Shown here: positions 7,911-17,000 of the stretch, one piece after another
How positions within the stretch are numbered: position 1 is the stretch's first letter
Layout: every line of letters begins with the position of its first letter
Assembly: GCA_046047615.1 (NCBI GenBank)
Contig: JBJOHO010000046.1
Span: forward strand, 1-46,900
Reading direction: 5' to 3'
DNA length: 46,900 nt
Source of the DNA: ZC4RG30 sp046047615
Lineage (GTDB): Bacteria; Pseudomonadota; Gammaproteobacteria; Steroidobacterales; Steroidobacteraceae
Program-made: the position numbers and the translations under genes
Notes under the pieces: model-generated
Told to the model about the DNA's origin: nothing
Database searches by the model: none
What the model saw: the letters and a program-made list of their open reading frames with translations, nothing else

Positions 7911-9937
7911 GCCGCCTGTTGCAGGCCGCCTGCGCGGCGGCGGTCCTGCTCGCCGCCACACCGCTGCCCGTCGCTGCCATGGCTGCAGCCCCGCCAACGG
8001 CTGCGCCCTCGTGGACGCGCAGCGCCGCCTACGTGCCGATGGCCGACGGCACGCAGCTTGCCGTCACCGTGTATCTGCCGGCGGCAGCGCAGCCCGGACA
8101 ACGGTTTCCGCTGCTGCTGTGGTACCTGCCGGGCCACCGCGAGAGCATCGACCCGGCGACCGGCCGCTTGATCCCGGCCTGGGATGACGAGGACCTGCGC
8201 TACTTCACGGCCCACGGCTATGCGCTGGCTGCCGCGGAAATGCGCGGCTCCGGCGCCTCGACCGGATACCGTGAACTGGACCGCGGGCCGCAGATCGGCC
8301 GCGACGGCCGGGAACTGGTGGATTGGCTGGCGGCGCAACCCTGGAGCGATGGTCGCGTGGGCATGGTCGGCGCGTCCTACCAAGGCTTCGCGCAGTACGC
8401 GACGGCGGCGCACCGGCCGCCGGCGCTCAAGGCCCTGTTTCCGGAGATTGCCGGCTTCGACGACTACACGTCGATGTTTCATCCCGGCGGCATCCAGAAC
8501 CTCGCGCTCACCCGCTTCGCCACCGCGTCGATCGTGCGCGACGACCTGAACTACCACGAGCCCGCGGCCCCGCGGCCGCGCTACCCCAGTGCCCCGGTGG
8601 TGGACGAGGACGGCGATGGCGAACTGGCGGACGAAATCCCCGTCGATGCCAACGGCAACGGCAGCTTCCTTGATGACGGCCCACCGGCATACCGCGATGG
8701 CCAGCCGCGCCGGCACCTCTACTTCCTCGCCACGCGCGGCCACGAGCGCAACGCCAACCTGACGGTCGAGGCGCTGGCCGCGGCACCTTTCCGGGACTCG
8801 CCCCTGGGGGGCACGCCGTACGACTATGCCGTGGTGGACCCCGCCGACCGCGCGCAACGCCTGGCCGGTTCCGGCATTGCGGTCTACCACCGCGGTGGCT
8901 GGTTCGACTACCACGCCCGCGACACGGTCATGTGGCAGGCCACGCTCCAAGGCCATACGCCCAGCTACCTGATGATGGCGCCGACCGGCCACGGCGGCTT
9001 CCCCGGTGCTGAGGGTGATGCCCTCTACCGCGCCGGTCCGTATTTCCGCCATTTCGGCGACAGCACCTCGACGCGCCACAGCTTGAACGAGGAGAAGCGG
9101 GCCTTCTTCGACCACCATCTGCGCGGCCTGGACAACGGCTTCGACCGCCGGCTGCCCGTCCGCCTTTATGTCATGGGCCATGGCTGGCGCGACGAGGCCG
9201 CATGGCCGCTGGCGCGGCAGCGTCTGGTCCGCCACGCGCTGCGCGAGGACGGGCGCCTGGATACGCAGCCGGGGCCACCTGCACCGCTGCGCTGGACCGT
9301 GGACCTCACCGCCGACTCGACGTCGCAGGGCGCGAACCGCTGGAACTACGGTGTCTCCGGCGCCCGCGAGCCGCTGTCCCTCGACGCCACCGCGACGCGG
9401 CGCAAGGCCTGGACCGGCGATGCACTGCCCGCAGACCTCGAAGTCACGGGACACCCCGTGCTCACCGTGCACCTGTCGTCGACGGCGCCGGAGGGCGATC
9501 TTTACGCCTATCTGGAGGACGTGGCGCCGGACGGCCGCAGCCTGCTGGTCACTGAAGGGCAGCTGCGTCTCAACTACCCCACGCTGCTGCCGGCGCAGCA
9601 GATCACCGGCGTTCCGGCCCGCGTGATCGAGGTGAAGCCGGCACTGCCCTGGCACGGCTACCGCCGCAGCGACTACGTTCCCGCTCCACTGGCCGGCGGA
9701 CGTGTCCGTGCCTACACGCTCGACCTCCTGCCCACCGCATGGGTCTTCAAGGCCGGCCACCGCCTGCGGCTGTCGATCGCGGGTGCCGACGCGCCAAGTT
9801 TCGCCTTGCACCCGGCGCAGGCCGGACCCGGCGTGCCTGCCCCGGTCTGGACATTCCACCTCGGCCCCGAGCTGTCGAACCTGGTGCTGCCGGTCATTCC
9901 CGCGCACCCGCAGCGGGCAGGGCCGCAGGGCCCATGA
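7907..9937 (+). CDS. CocE/NonD family X-Pro dipeptidyl-peptidase-like hydrolase
   Basis: A 676-residue secreted hydrolase starting at a GTG that overlaps the PrpD-like stop (GTGA, 7907-7910). It has a signal peptide to about residue 27. The alpha/beta-hydrolase core is YVPMADGTQLAVTVYLPA with nucleophile motif GASYQG, and a probable His in TGHGGFPG. A C-terminal jelly-roll region follows (LEVTGHPVLTVHLSSTAPEGDLYAYLEDV ends the core, up to GHRLRLSIAGAD). Members include cocaine esterase, glutaryl-7-ACA acylases and dipeptidyl peptidases; the substrate here is unknown. Between about residues 233 and 257 lie two Ca-binding-like loops, DEDGDGELADE and DANGNGSFLDD, exactly 14 residues apart. It is the last gene of the TonB-receptor operon. 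Confidence 0.9.
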   Translation: MSRLLQAACAAAVLLAATPLPVAAMAAAPPTAAPSWTRSAAYVPMADGTQLAVTVYLPAAAQPGQRFPLLLWYLPGHRESIDPATGRLIPAWDDEDLRYFTAHGYALAAAEMRGSGASTGYRELDRGPQIGRDGRELVDWLAAQPWSDGRVGMVGASYQGFAQYATAAHRPPALKALFPEIAGFDDYTSMFHPGGIQNLALTRFATASIVRDDLNYHEPAAPRPRYPSAPVVDEDGDGELADEIPVDANGNGSFLDDGPPAYRDGQPRRHLYFLATRGHERNANLTVEALAAAPFRDSPLGGTPYDYAVVDPADRAQRLAGSGIAVYHRGGWFDYHARDTVMWQATLQGHTPSYLMMAPTGHGGFPGAEGDALYRAGPYFRHFGDSTSTRHSLNEEKRAFFDHHLRGLDNGFDRRLPVRLYVMGHGWRDEAAWPLARQRLVRHALREDGRLDTQPGPPAPLRWTVDLTADSTSQGANRWNYGVSGAREPLSLDATATRRKAWTGDALPADLEVTGHPVLTVHLSSTAPEGDLYAYLEDVAPDGRSLLVTEGQLRLNYPTLLPAQQITGVPARVIEVKPALPWHGYRRSDYVPAPLAGGRVRAYTLDLLPTAWVFKAGHRLRLSIAGADAPSFALHPAQAGPGVPAPVWTFHLGPELSNLVLPVIPAHPQRAGPQGP

Positions 9938-10001
9938 CCCACACTGGTGCGCCGGCGGGCCCAATTCTGCGATCCGCCCGATATCCCGTCGCACCAAAGG
10001 C

Positions 10002-10017
10002 TGGCACGATCCCTGCA
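10002..10017 (+). promoter_or_regulatory. Candidate sigma-54 (-24/-12) promoter of the Anbu operon
   Basis: TGGCACG-ATCC-CTGCA matches the sigma-54 consensus TGGCACG-N4-TTGCW at all but one position. The invariant GG (10003-10004) and GC (10015-10016) are at the correct spacing. Transcription would start near 10028, leaving a ~25-base leader with a GGAAGGG ribosome site before the GTG at 10053. Sigma-54 promoters need an enhancer-binding activator (NtrC-like); an inverted 7-base repeat, TGGTGCG (9945-9951) and CGCACCA (9990-9996), lies upstream but is not in the usual NtrC arrangement. Confidence 0.65.
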
Positions 10018-10052
10018 ACGCCTGAGCCACAGGACGACAGGGAAGGGCGCCG

Positions 10053-11468
10053 GTGACGCGCAAGTTCTACGACGAGATGACGGCCGAGGAGGGCACGGCA
10101 CGTGCGCACTACGCGGCGCTGGCCGCATGGCTGGCGCAGCAGCCGCCCGGGCGCCTTGAACAGAAGCGCATGGAGGCGGACCTCGCCTTCCACCGCCTCG
10201 GCATCACCTTCGCGGTCTATGGGCAGGAACAGGGCACTGAACGCCTGATCCCCTTCGACCTCGTGCCGCGCGTGGTCCCGGCCACCGAGTGGCGGATCCT
10301 CGAGCGTGGCCTGAAGCAGCGTGTCCAGGCCTTGAACGCCTTCATCGGCGACATCTACGACCGCCAGGCCATCCTCGAGGCGGGTGTCATCCCGCGCGAG
10401 GCGATCCTGGGCAACGCGCAGTACCGCGCGGAAATGCAGGGCGTGAAGGTGCCGGGCAACACCTGGGCGCATATCGCCGGCGTCGACCTGGTCCGTGCGG
10501 GCGATGGCGGCTATTACGTGCTGGAGGACAACCTGCGCGTGCCCTCCGGCGTGTCCTACATGCTCGAGGACCGCCGCATGATGATGCGGCTGTTCCCGGA
10601 GCTGTTCTCGATGCACTCGGTGCGGCCGGTGGAGCAGTACCCGGAGCTGCTGAACCACAACCTGCGCAGCGTCGCGCCGGAGGGCATCAACGACCCGGCG
10701 GTCGTGCTGCTGACGCCCGGCCGCTACAACAGCGCCTATTTCGAGCACGCCTTCCTCGCCCAGCAGATGGGCGTGGAACTGGTCGAGGGCCAGGACCTGT
10801 TCGTGCGCGACCGCTTCGTCTTCATGCGCACCACGCGCGGCCCGCAGCGCGTCGACGTGATCTACCGCCGCATCGACGACGACTTCCTCGACCCGCGGGT
10901 GTTCCGCGCCGACTCGCAACTGGGCGTGCCCGGCCTCGTCGATGCCTATCGGGCCGGCCACGTCACGATCTGCAACGCCATCGGCACCGGCATCGCGGAC
11001 GACAAGTCCGTGTACCCGTACGTGCCGGACATGATCCGCTTCTACCTGTCCGAGGAACCCATCCTGCAGAACGTGCCGACCTGGGTGCTGCGCCGTCCGG
11101 AAGACCTCGCGCACGTGCTGGCGCACCTGCCGGATCTGGTGGTGAAGGAAGTGCATGGCGCCGGGGGCTACGGCATGTTGATCGGGCCCGCCGCCAACAA
11201 GGCCGAGATCGAGGAGTTCCGCGCGCGCATCGTCGCCCATCCGGAGCGCTACATCGCCCAGCCCACGCTGGCGCTCTCCACCTGCCCGACCTTCGTGGAC
11301 AGCGGGCTGGCGCCGCGCCACATCGACCTGCGGCCCTTCGTGCTGTCGGGCCGCGAGGTGCAGGTCGTGCCGGGAGGCCTCACGCGCGTGGCGCTGCGCG
11401 AGGGTTCGCTGGTCGTCAACTCCTCGCAGGGCGGTGGCACCAAAGACACCTGGGTACTGGATACCTGA
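10053..11468 (+). CDS. Circularly permuted ATP-grasp protein of the alpha-E/Anbu cluster
   Basis: A 471-residue circularly permuted ATP-grasp protein (DUF404/DUF407/COG2308 type). Telling segments are MTRKFYDEMTAEEG at the start, YYVLEDNLRVPSGVSYMLEDR (about 154-174), YPYVPDMIRFYLSEEPIL and VVKEVHGAGGYGMLIGP. The GTG start follows a GGAAGGG site. Enzymes of this type are predicted to form amide bonds in small peptides. They cluster with alpha-E proteins, transglutaminase-like proteases and the proteasome-like Anbu peptidase; that grouping is known from comparative genomics, while the product is unknown. Here the order is ATP-grasp, alpha-E (3-base gap), Anbu (4-base overlap). The sigma-54-type promoter upstream suggests induction under a nutrient stress such as nitrogen limitation. 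Confidence 0.93.
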   Translation: MTRKFYDEMTAEEGTARAHYAALAAWLAQQPPGRLEQKRMEADLAFHRLGITFAVYGQEQGTERLIPFDLVPRVVPATEWRILERGLKQRVQALNAFIGDIYDRQAILEAGVIPREAILGNAQYRAEMQGVKVPGNTWAHIAGVDLVRAGDGGYYVLEDNLRVPSGVSYMLEDRRMMMRLFPELFSMHSVRPVEQYPELLNHNLRSVAPEGINDPAVVLLTPGRYNSAYFEHAFLAQQMGVELVEGQDLFVRDRFVFMRTTRGPQRVDVIYRRIDDDFLDPRVFRADSQLGVPGLVDAYRAGHVTICNAIGTGIADDKSVYPYVPDMIRFYLSEEPILQNVPTWVLRRPEDLAHVLAHLPDLVVKEVHGAGGYGMLIGPAANKAEIEEFRARIVAHPERYIAQPTLALSTCPTFVDSGLAPRHIDLRPFVLSGREVQVVPGGLTRVALREGSLVVNSSQGGGTKDTWVLDT

Positions 11469-11471
11469 GCC

Positions 11472-12395
11472 ATGCTGAGCCGTACCGCAGACCACCTCTA
11501 CTGGCTGGGCCGCTACGTCGAACGTGCCGAATCGCTCGCGCGTGCACTCGACGTGCAGATCCAGCTCTCCTACCTGCCGCAGCCGGCGCACTTCGTGGCC
11601 GCGGGCTGGCTCGACACGCTGGACGAACTCGGCCTGCTCGAGAGTTACCGCGAACAGCACGGCGAAGTCGACGCCGAGCGTGCACCGCGCTACATCGCGC
11701 TGGCCCCGGACACCGTGCTGTCGATCCGTGGCTGCCTGCAGGCGGCGCGCGAAAACGCGCGCGCCGTGCGCGGCGCCATCACCTCTGAAATGTGGGAGAC
11801 GGTGAACACCACCTGGCTCGAGCTGCGCACGCGCGCCACGGGCCAGGCCTCGGCTGCGGACCTGCGCGAGTTCATCGAGTGGGTGAAGCTGCGTTCCCAG
11901 CTGCTGCGTGGCGTGAACATGGGCACCATGCTGCGCGACGAGGCCTATGCCTTCCTGCGCATGGGCACGGCACTGGAGCGCGCCGATGGCACGGCGCGCA
12001 TCCTCGGCGCGCGCCTGGCCACCAGCAGTGGCGGCACGGGCGTCGGCGACTTCCATCAGTGGAGCGTGCTGCTGCGCGCCATGTCCGCCTTCGAGAACTA
12101 CCGCAAGCTGCATCGCCACACGATCGAGCCGGAAAGCGTGGCCCGCCTGCTGGTGCTCAATGGCGAGGAGCCGCGCTCGCTGCGGCGCGCCGCCAGCGAC
12201 CTCTACGAAGGCCTGCGCATCGTCGCGAACCACCGGTCGCAGGAAACGGAGCGCTGTGCCGGTGCGCACGAGGCGCGCCTGCGTTTCGCCAGCCACGAGG
12301 ATGTCAAGCTGGGCAAGTTGCGGGAATTCCTCGATGATTGCGTGGGTCGCCTCCGCGATATCCACCAAGGCATCTGCGAAGACTTCCTGCCATGA
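11472..12395 (+). CDS. Alpha-E domain protein (DUF403/COG2307)
   Basis: A 307-residue all-alpha protein beginning MLSRTADHLYWLGRYVERAES, the diagnostic start of alpha-E domain proteins. It continues with ENARAVRGAITSEMWETVNTTWLEL, and a His/Glu-rich helix ending LRDIHQGICEDFLP. The family has no proven activity; it co-occurs almost always with the COG2308 ATP-grasp gene and is thought to work with it in peptide ligation or modification. It begins 3 bases after the ATP-grasp stop, and its TGA overlaps the Anbu ATG (ATGA at 12392-12395), so the three are very probably co-translated. Confidence 0.93.
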   Translation: MLSRTADHLYWLGRYVERAESLARALDVQIQLSYLPQPAHFVAAGWLDTLDELGLLESYREQHGEVDAERAPRYIALAPDTVLSIRGCLQAARENARAVRGAITSEMWETVNTTWLELRTRATGQASAADLREFIEWVKLRSQLLRGVNMGTMLRDEAYAFLRMGTALERADGTARILGARLATSSGGTGVGDFHQWSVLLRAMSAFENYRKLHRHTIEPESVARLLVLNGEEPRSLRRAASDLYEGLRIVANHRSQETERCAGAHEARLRFASHEDVKLGKLREFLDDCVGRLRDIHQGICEDFLP

Positions 12396-13147
12396 CCTAC
12401 TGCCTGTCGATGCTCCTGGACACGGGGCTTGTCTTCCTCAGCGACTCGCGGACCAACGCCGGCGTGGACCAGGTCAGCACCTTCCGCAAGACGACGGTCT
12501 TCGAGGTGCCGGGCGAGCGTGTGCTGGTGCTGCTCACCGCGGGCAACCTCGCGGTCACGCAGTCGGTCGTCAGCCTGCTGCAGGAAGAGGCGGCGCAAGC
12601 GTCGCAGGTCCCGAACCTGCTGCACTGCCCGACGATGTACGAAGCGGCCTGCCTGGTCGGCGAAGCGGTGCGGCGGGTGCACGCCCGCGATGGCGAATCG
12701 CTGCAGCGCTTCGGCTTCGACTTCAACCCGGCGATCATCATCGGCGGTCAGATCGCCGGCGAGAAGCCGCGGCTGTTCAACGTCTATGCCGCGGGCAATT
12801 TCATCGAGGCGACCCCCGAGACCACCTACTTCCAGATCGGCGAGAGCAAGTACGGCAAGCCGATCATCGACCGCGTGGTCCGACGCAGCAGCAGCCTGAC
12901 CGAGGCCGTGAAGTGCGCGCTGGTGTCGATGGACTCCACCATCCGCTCGAACCTGTCGGTGGGCCTGCCACTGGACCTGGTCATCGTCAGGCGCGACCAG
13001 TTGCGCGTCGCGCGCCATGTCAGCATCGACAACACCAACGACTACTTCCGCAGCATCAGCAGCGGGTGGGGCGAAGCCCTGCGGCAGGCCTTCGTGCACC
13101 TGCCGGACCACGACTGGCTCAGCGACCGCAGCACGCTCAATCCCTGA
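12392..13147 (+). CDS. Anbu proteasome-type peptidase (ancestral beta subunit)
   Basis: A 251-residue Ntn-hydrolase of the Anbu type, related to HslV and the proteasome beta subunit. It begins M-TYCLSMLLDTGLVFLSDSRTNAG. After Met removal Thr1 would be the nucleophile, with Asp17 in FLSDSRT and Lys32 (STFRK) completing the catalytic set. Mid-protein segments FNPAIIIGGQIAG and YGKPIIDRV also fit. Anbu proteins form open helical or ring assemblies; substrates are not established. The longer frame upstream of 12392 only repeats sequence inside the alpha-E gene. The transglutaminase-like protease commonly present in this cluster is missing between these genes and immediately around them. Confidence 0.93.
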   Translation: MTYCLSMLLDTGLVFLSDSRTNAGVDQVSTFRKTTVFEVPGERVLVLLTAGNLAVTQSVVSLLQEEAAQASQVPNLLHCPTMYEAACLVGEAVRRVHARDGESLQRFGFDFNPAIIIGGQIAGEKPRLFNVYAAGNFIEATPETTYFQIGESKYGKPIIDRVVRRSSSLTEAVKCALVSMDSTIRSNLSVGLPLDLVIVRRDQLRVARHVSIDNTNDYFRSISSGWGEALRQAFVHLPDHDWLSDRSTLNP

Positions 13148-13191
13148 GCCTGCGCTGGGTCATACTGGCCGCCCGGCAACGGAGGCCCTCC

Positions 13192-14034
13192 ATGATCCGC
13201 TGGTTGAAATCCGCCCTGCAGTCCCTCAGAGGGCATTCGAGAACCCAGGCCGCGGCCGTTGGCCCCGGCCCGGGAAAGTCCCGCAAGCCGCGTTATGGGG
13301 CCACGGTGGTCGACGTGCAGGACCTCGGGCCGCACCTGCGCCGCGTGCGCTTCGCCGGCGAGGCGCTCAAGGCCTTTGCGTGGAGCGGCCCGGCGGCCCA
13401 CATCAAGCTGGTCCTTGATCCCACGGGCGGCCCCGACGGCCGCCCGCTGATGCGTACCTACACACCGCGGCGCTTCGATGCCGCCAGCGGCACGCTCGAC
13501 GTCGACTTCGTCCTGCACGGCGCCGGCCCGGCCTCGCGCTGGGCGGCACAGGCGGCAGCCGGACAGCCGATGACCATCGCCGGTCCGGGCCGCGGCTATG
13601 CCATCGACCCCGCGGTCAGCCATTACCTGCTGGCCGGCGACGCCTCCGCACTGCCGGCCCTGGCCACCTTGCTCGAGGCCCTGCCACCGTCCGCCGAGGT
13701 GCAGGTCTATGTCGAGCTCGACGATCCCGCCGACCAGCCCGCCCTCGATGCCGTCCATCCGCGCGCGACACTCCACTGGATGCCCCGTCGCAGCGACGCC
13801 GATCCCTACCCGGGCTGGCGCATCGAGCAGGCCCTGCGTGATGTGCCGCTGCCACCCGGCGACGGCCGCGTCTACGTTGCCTGCGAGTCGGACGCGGTGC
13901 GTCGCATCCGCCGGCAGCTGCTGGAGGAGCGTGGCCTGACGCCGGCGCGGCTGGTGACGCGCGGCTACTGGAAGCGCGGCCGGGCCGACCACCCGGACCG
14001 TGACTACGGCGAAGACCTGCCCCCTGCCGCCTGA
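13192..14034 (+). CDS. Siderophore-interacting protein (SIP)-type FAD/NAD(P)H reductase
   Basis: A 280-residue cytoplasmic flavoprotein of the SIP family, which reduces ferric siderophores to release iron. The FAD-binding motif RTYTPR (residues 88-93) is intact. It is followed by GPASRWAAQAAAGQPMTIAGPGRGY and then HYLLAGDASALPALATLLEALP, the NAD(P)H-side GDxSALPA segment. The C-terminal RVYVACESDAVRRIRRQLLEERGL and TRGYWKRGRADHP are typical. The ATG has a GGAGG site six bases upstream. A basic ~45-residue N-terminal extension precedes the conserved core. It stands between the Anbu operon and recC, and no siderophore genes are nearby. The PepSY membrane protein at 39.9-41.0 kb is the only other possibly iron-linked gene. 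Confidence 0.9.
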   Translation: MIRWLKSALQSLRGHSRTQAAAVGPGPGKSRKPRYGATVVDVQDLGPHLRRVRFAGEALKAFAWSGPAAHIKLVLDPTGGPDGRPLMRTYTPRRFDAASGTLDVDFVLHGAGPASRWAAQAAAGQPMTIAGPGRGYAIDPAVSHYLLAGDASALPALATLLEALPPSAEVQVYVELDDPADQPALDAVHPRATLHWMPRRSDADPYPGWRIEQALRDVPLPPGDGRVYVACESDAVRRIRRQLLEERGLTPARLVTRGYWKRGRADHPDRDYGEDLPPAA

Positions 14035-14047
14035 GCGCGTTTCCACG

Positions 14048-17000
14048 ATGACCGCGGAGCGCCCGGGCGGCTTCCTCGTCCTGCACGGCAATCGCCTCGA
14101 AGACCTGCGCAGCCTCGTGGTCGGTCTGGTGCGCAACGATCCGCTGCCGCCGCTGGTGCCCGAGGTCTTCCTCGTGCAGAGCAACGGCATGAAGCACTGG
14201 CTCGAGCAGTCGCTGGCCGACGACAGCGAGGGCCTCGGCATCTGTGCCGCCACGCAACTCGTGCTGCCGTCCAGCTTTCTCTGGGAGGCGTACCGGGCCG
14301 TGCTCGGCGCCGGAGCGGTGCCGCACGAACTGCCCTTCGACAAGGACGCCTTGGCCTGGCGCCTGTTGCGGCTGCTGCCTGTGCTGGCCGCGGGCGACGA
14401 GCGCTTCCTGCCGCTGCAGCGCTACCTGGCCGCCGATACGGATGGCCGCCATGCCTGGCAGCTCGCGCAGCAGGTCGCCGACGTGCTGGACGGCTACCAG
14501 CAGTACCGCGCGGACTGGCTGGAGGACTGGGCCGGGGGCGGCAGCGCGGGCGCCGGCACGGACCACGCGTGGCAGCCTGCGCTGTGGCGCGCCCTGTTGG
14601 TCGATGTCGGTCCGGACCGGGCGGCAAGTTCGCGTGCGGCCGTGCACGGCCGCTTCGTCCAGGCACTGGCGGCGTGTTCAAACGCTGGACAGCGCCCCCC
14701 GCGCCTGCCGCCGCGGGTGATCGTGTTCGGCATCACCGCGCTGCCCCTGCAAAGTGTCGAGGCGCTCGCCGAGCTGGGCCGCGTCTGCCAGGTGGTGCTG
14801 GCAGTGCAGAACCCCTGCCGCCACTACTGGGCCCACATCGTCGGCACCACGGCACAATTGCAGCGCCTGCAGCGCTACCGCCAGTCCGCCAAGGATGGCC
14901 GCCTGCCACATGAACTGCCCGTGGATCCGGTCGCCCTGCACGGCGAGACCCATGCACTGCTCGCCGCCTGGGGCAAGCAGGGCCGCGACTACCTGCACCT
15001 GCTCGACCGCTACGACCAGACGCAGTCGCAGCCGCACCGGTTGGGGCGCACGGACGTGTTCACCGAACCGCTGCCACCGGGAGCGCCGGCCACGCGGCTG
15101 CGCCGCCTGCAGGACAGCATCCTTGACCTCGAGCCGGCACCAGCGACGCCGGCGGATGTGCCGCTGGATGACTCGATCCGCTTCGTGACCTGCCACTCCG
15201 CGCAGCGCGAGGTCGAAGTGCTGCACGACCAGCTGCTCGCCTGGCTGGACGCCGACCCGACCCTGGAACCCGGCGACATCCTTGTCATGGTGCCGGACAT
15301 GGCGACATTCGCTGCGCACGTGCAGGCCGTGTTCGGCCGCTATGCGCCGGGCGAGGATCGCCATCTGCCCTACAGCCTCGCTGACGTCTCGGTACGGCAG
15401 TCGCCGCTGGTGCAGGCGCTCGAGCGCTGGCTGCTGCTGCCGGAAGGCCGGATCACGCTGCCGGACTGGCAGGCGCTGTTCGAGGTGCCTGCGGTGCGGC
15501 GCCGCTATGGCTTGAGCGAAGATGACGTCGCCGGTCTGCGCGACTGGCTTGAGGCCGCGGGCGTGCGCTGGGGCCTGGACGCCACCCACCGAAAGGCGCA
15601 GGGTCTGCCGCCCGGCCTGCCGGGCCTGGAACAGAACAGCTGGGCGGAGGGCCTGCGGCGCCTGCTGCTGGGCTATGCCAGCGGCACCGACCAGCCCTGG
15701 GCCGAGGTGCTGCCGGTGGCGGGCATCGGTGGCCTCGAGGCGCGCCGGCTGGGTGCCCTCGACGCCTGGCTCGCCGACGTCGGGCAGTTCACGGCAGCGC
15801 TGCGCCAGCCGCACACCCCGGACGAATGGCTGGCGCTGCTGCAGTCGCTGCTGGCGCGCGTCTTCGATGACAGCGACAGCGCCGATGCGCAGCTGCTGCA
15901 ACGCCTGCGCGAAGCCCTGCAGGCCTGGCATGCGCTGTGCGCGGCAGCGGCACTCGAGCAACCCCTGCCGCTGTGCGTGATCCGCGAGCATTGGCTGGAG
16001 CGCGTCGAACCACCGGCCCTGCGGCAGCGCTTCTTCGGTGGTGGCGTGCAGTTCGCCACGCTGATGCCGATGCGCTCGATCCCGTTCCGCTGTGTGTGCC
16101 TGCTCGGCATGAACGACGGTGACTACCCGCGCCCTGCGCCACAGCGTGACTTCGACCTGCTGGCGGATGACTGGCGGCCGGGCGACCGCTCGCGGCGCGA
16201 GGACGACCGTTATCTCTTCCTCGAGGCGCTGCTGTCGGCCCGCGAGCGGCTCTACCTGAGCTGGGTCGGACGTCGCGCCACCGACAACGCCGAGCAGCCG
16301 CCCTCGGTGGTGGTGGCGCAGCTGCGCGATGAACTGCGTCGCCGCTGGCAGGTTGAATCGCCCGCGCTTGAGCAGCCGCTGCAGCCGTTCTCGGCGCGCT
16401 ACTACGATGCGCATGACAGCGTCGCCACCTACGACCGCGACTGGCAACCCTGCCGTGTGGACCAGCTCCCGGACCGCCTGGCGGGCATCCCGGAGCAGCG
16501 TCACGACTGTCCGCTCGAGCTGCGTCTCGCGGACCTGCAGCGCCTGCTGCATCGTCCGGTCGAGGTCTACTGGCGGCGCCGTCTTGGCGTGCGCCTCGAT
16601 GCTCCCGCCGAGGCCTTGCCGGAAGACGAGCCTTTTGACTACGACAGCCTCGAAGACCATCGCGTGACGGCGGACCTGCTGGAGGCCTTGCAGCGCCACA
16701 GCGACGACAGCGCCGCCTTGCAGCGGCTGCGGCTCGCGGGCGTGCTGCCGCTGGGCGCCGTGGGGGCCCTCGAAGAGCGCCGCCTGCACGAGAAGGCGCG
16801 CGCCGTGCTCGACCGCGCCACGCCCCTGCTGCAGACGCACAGCCTCCGCGCCGAGGCCCTGCCGCTGTCACTGCAGTTCGGCGCCGCAGTGCTGCAGGAC
16901 GCCATCCCGGGGCTCCACGTCGGCGCCGAGGGTCTGCTGCAGCTGGTGCTGCACGCCGGCGCCGTGCGCCACCTTGCCGGCGGCGAGTCGATGCCACGGC

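Noticed and set aside
9894..12368. Very long minus-strand open frame across the ATP-grasp and alpha-E genes
   Set aside because: Composition and lack of motifs mark it as a mirror of the plus-strand codon bias; both plus-strand genes are clear family members.
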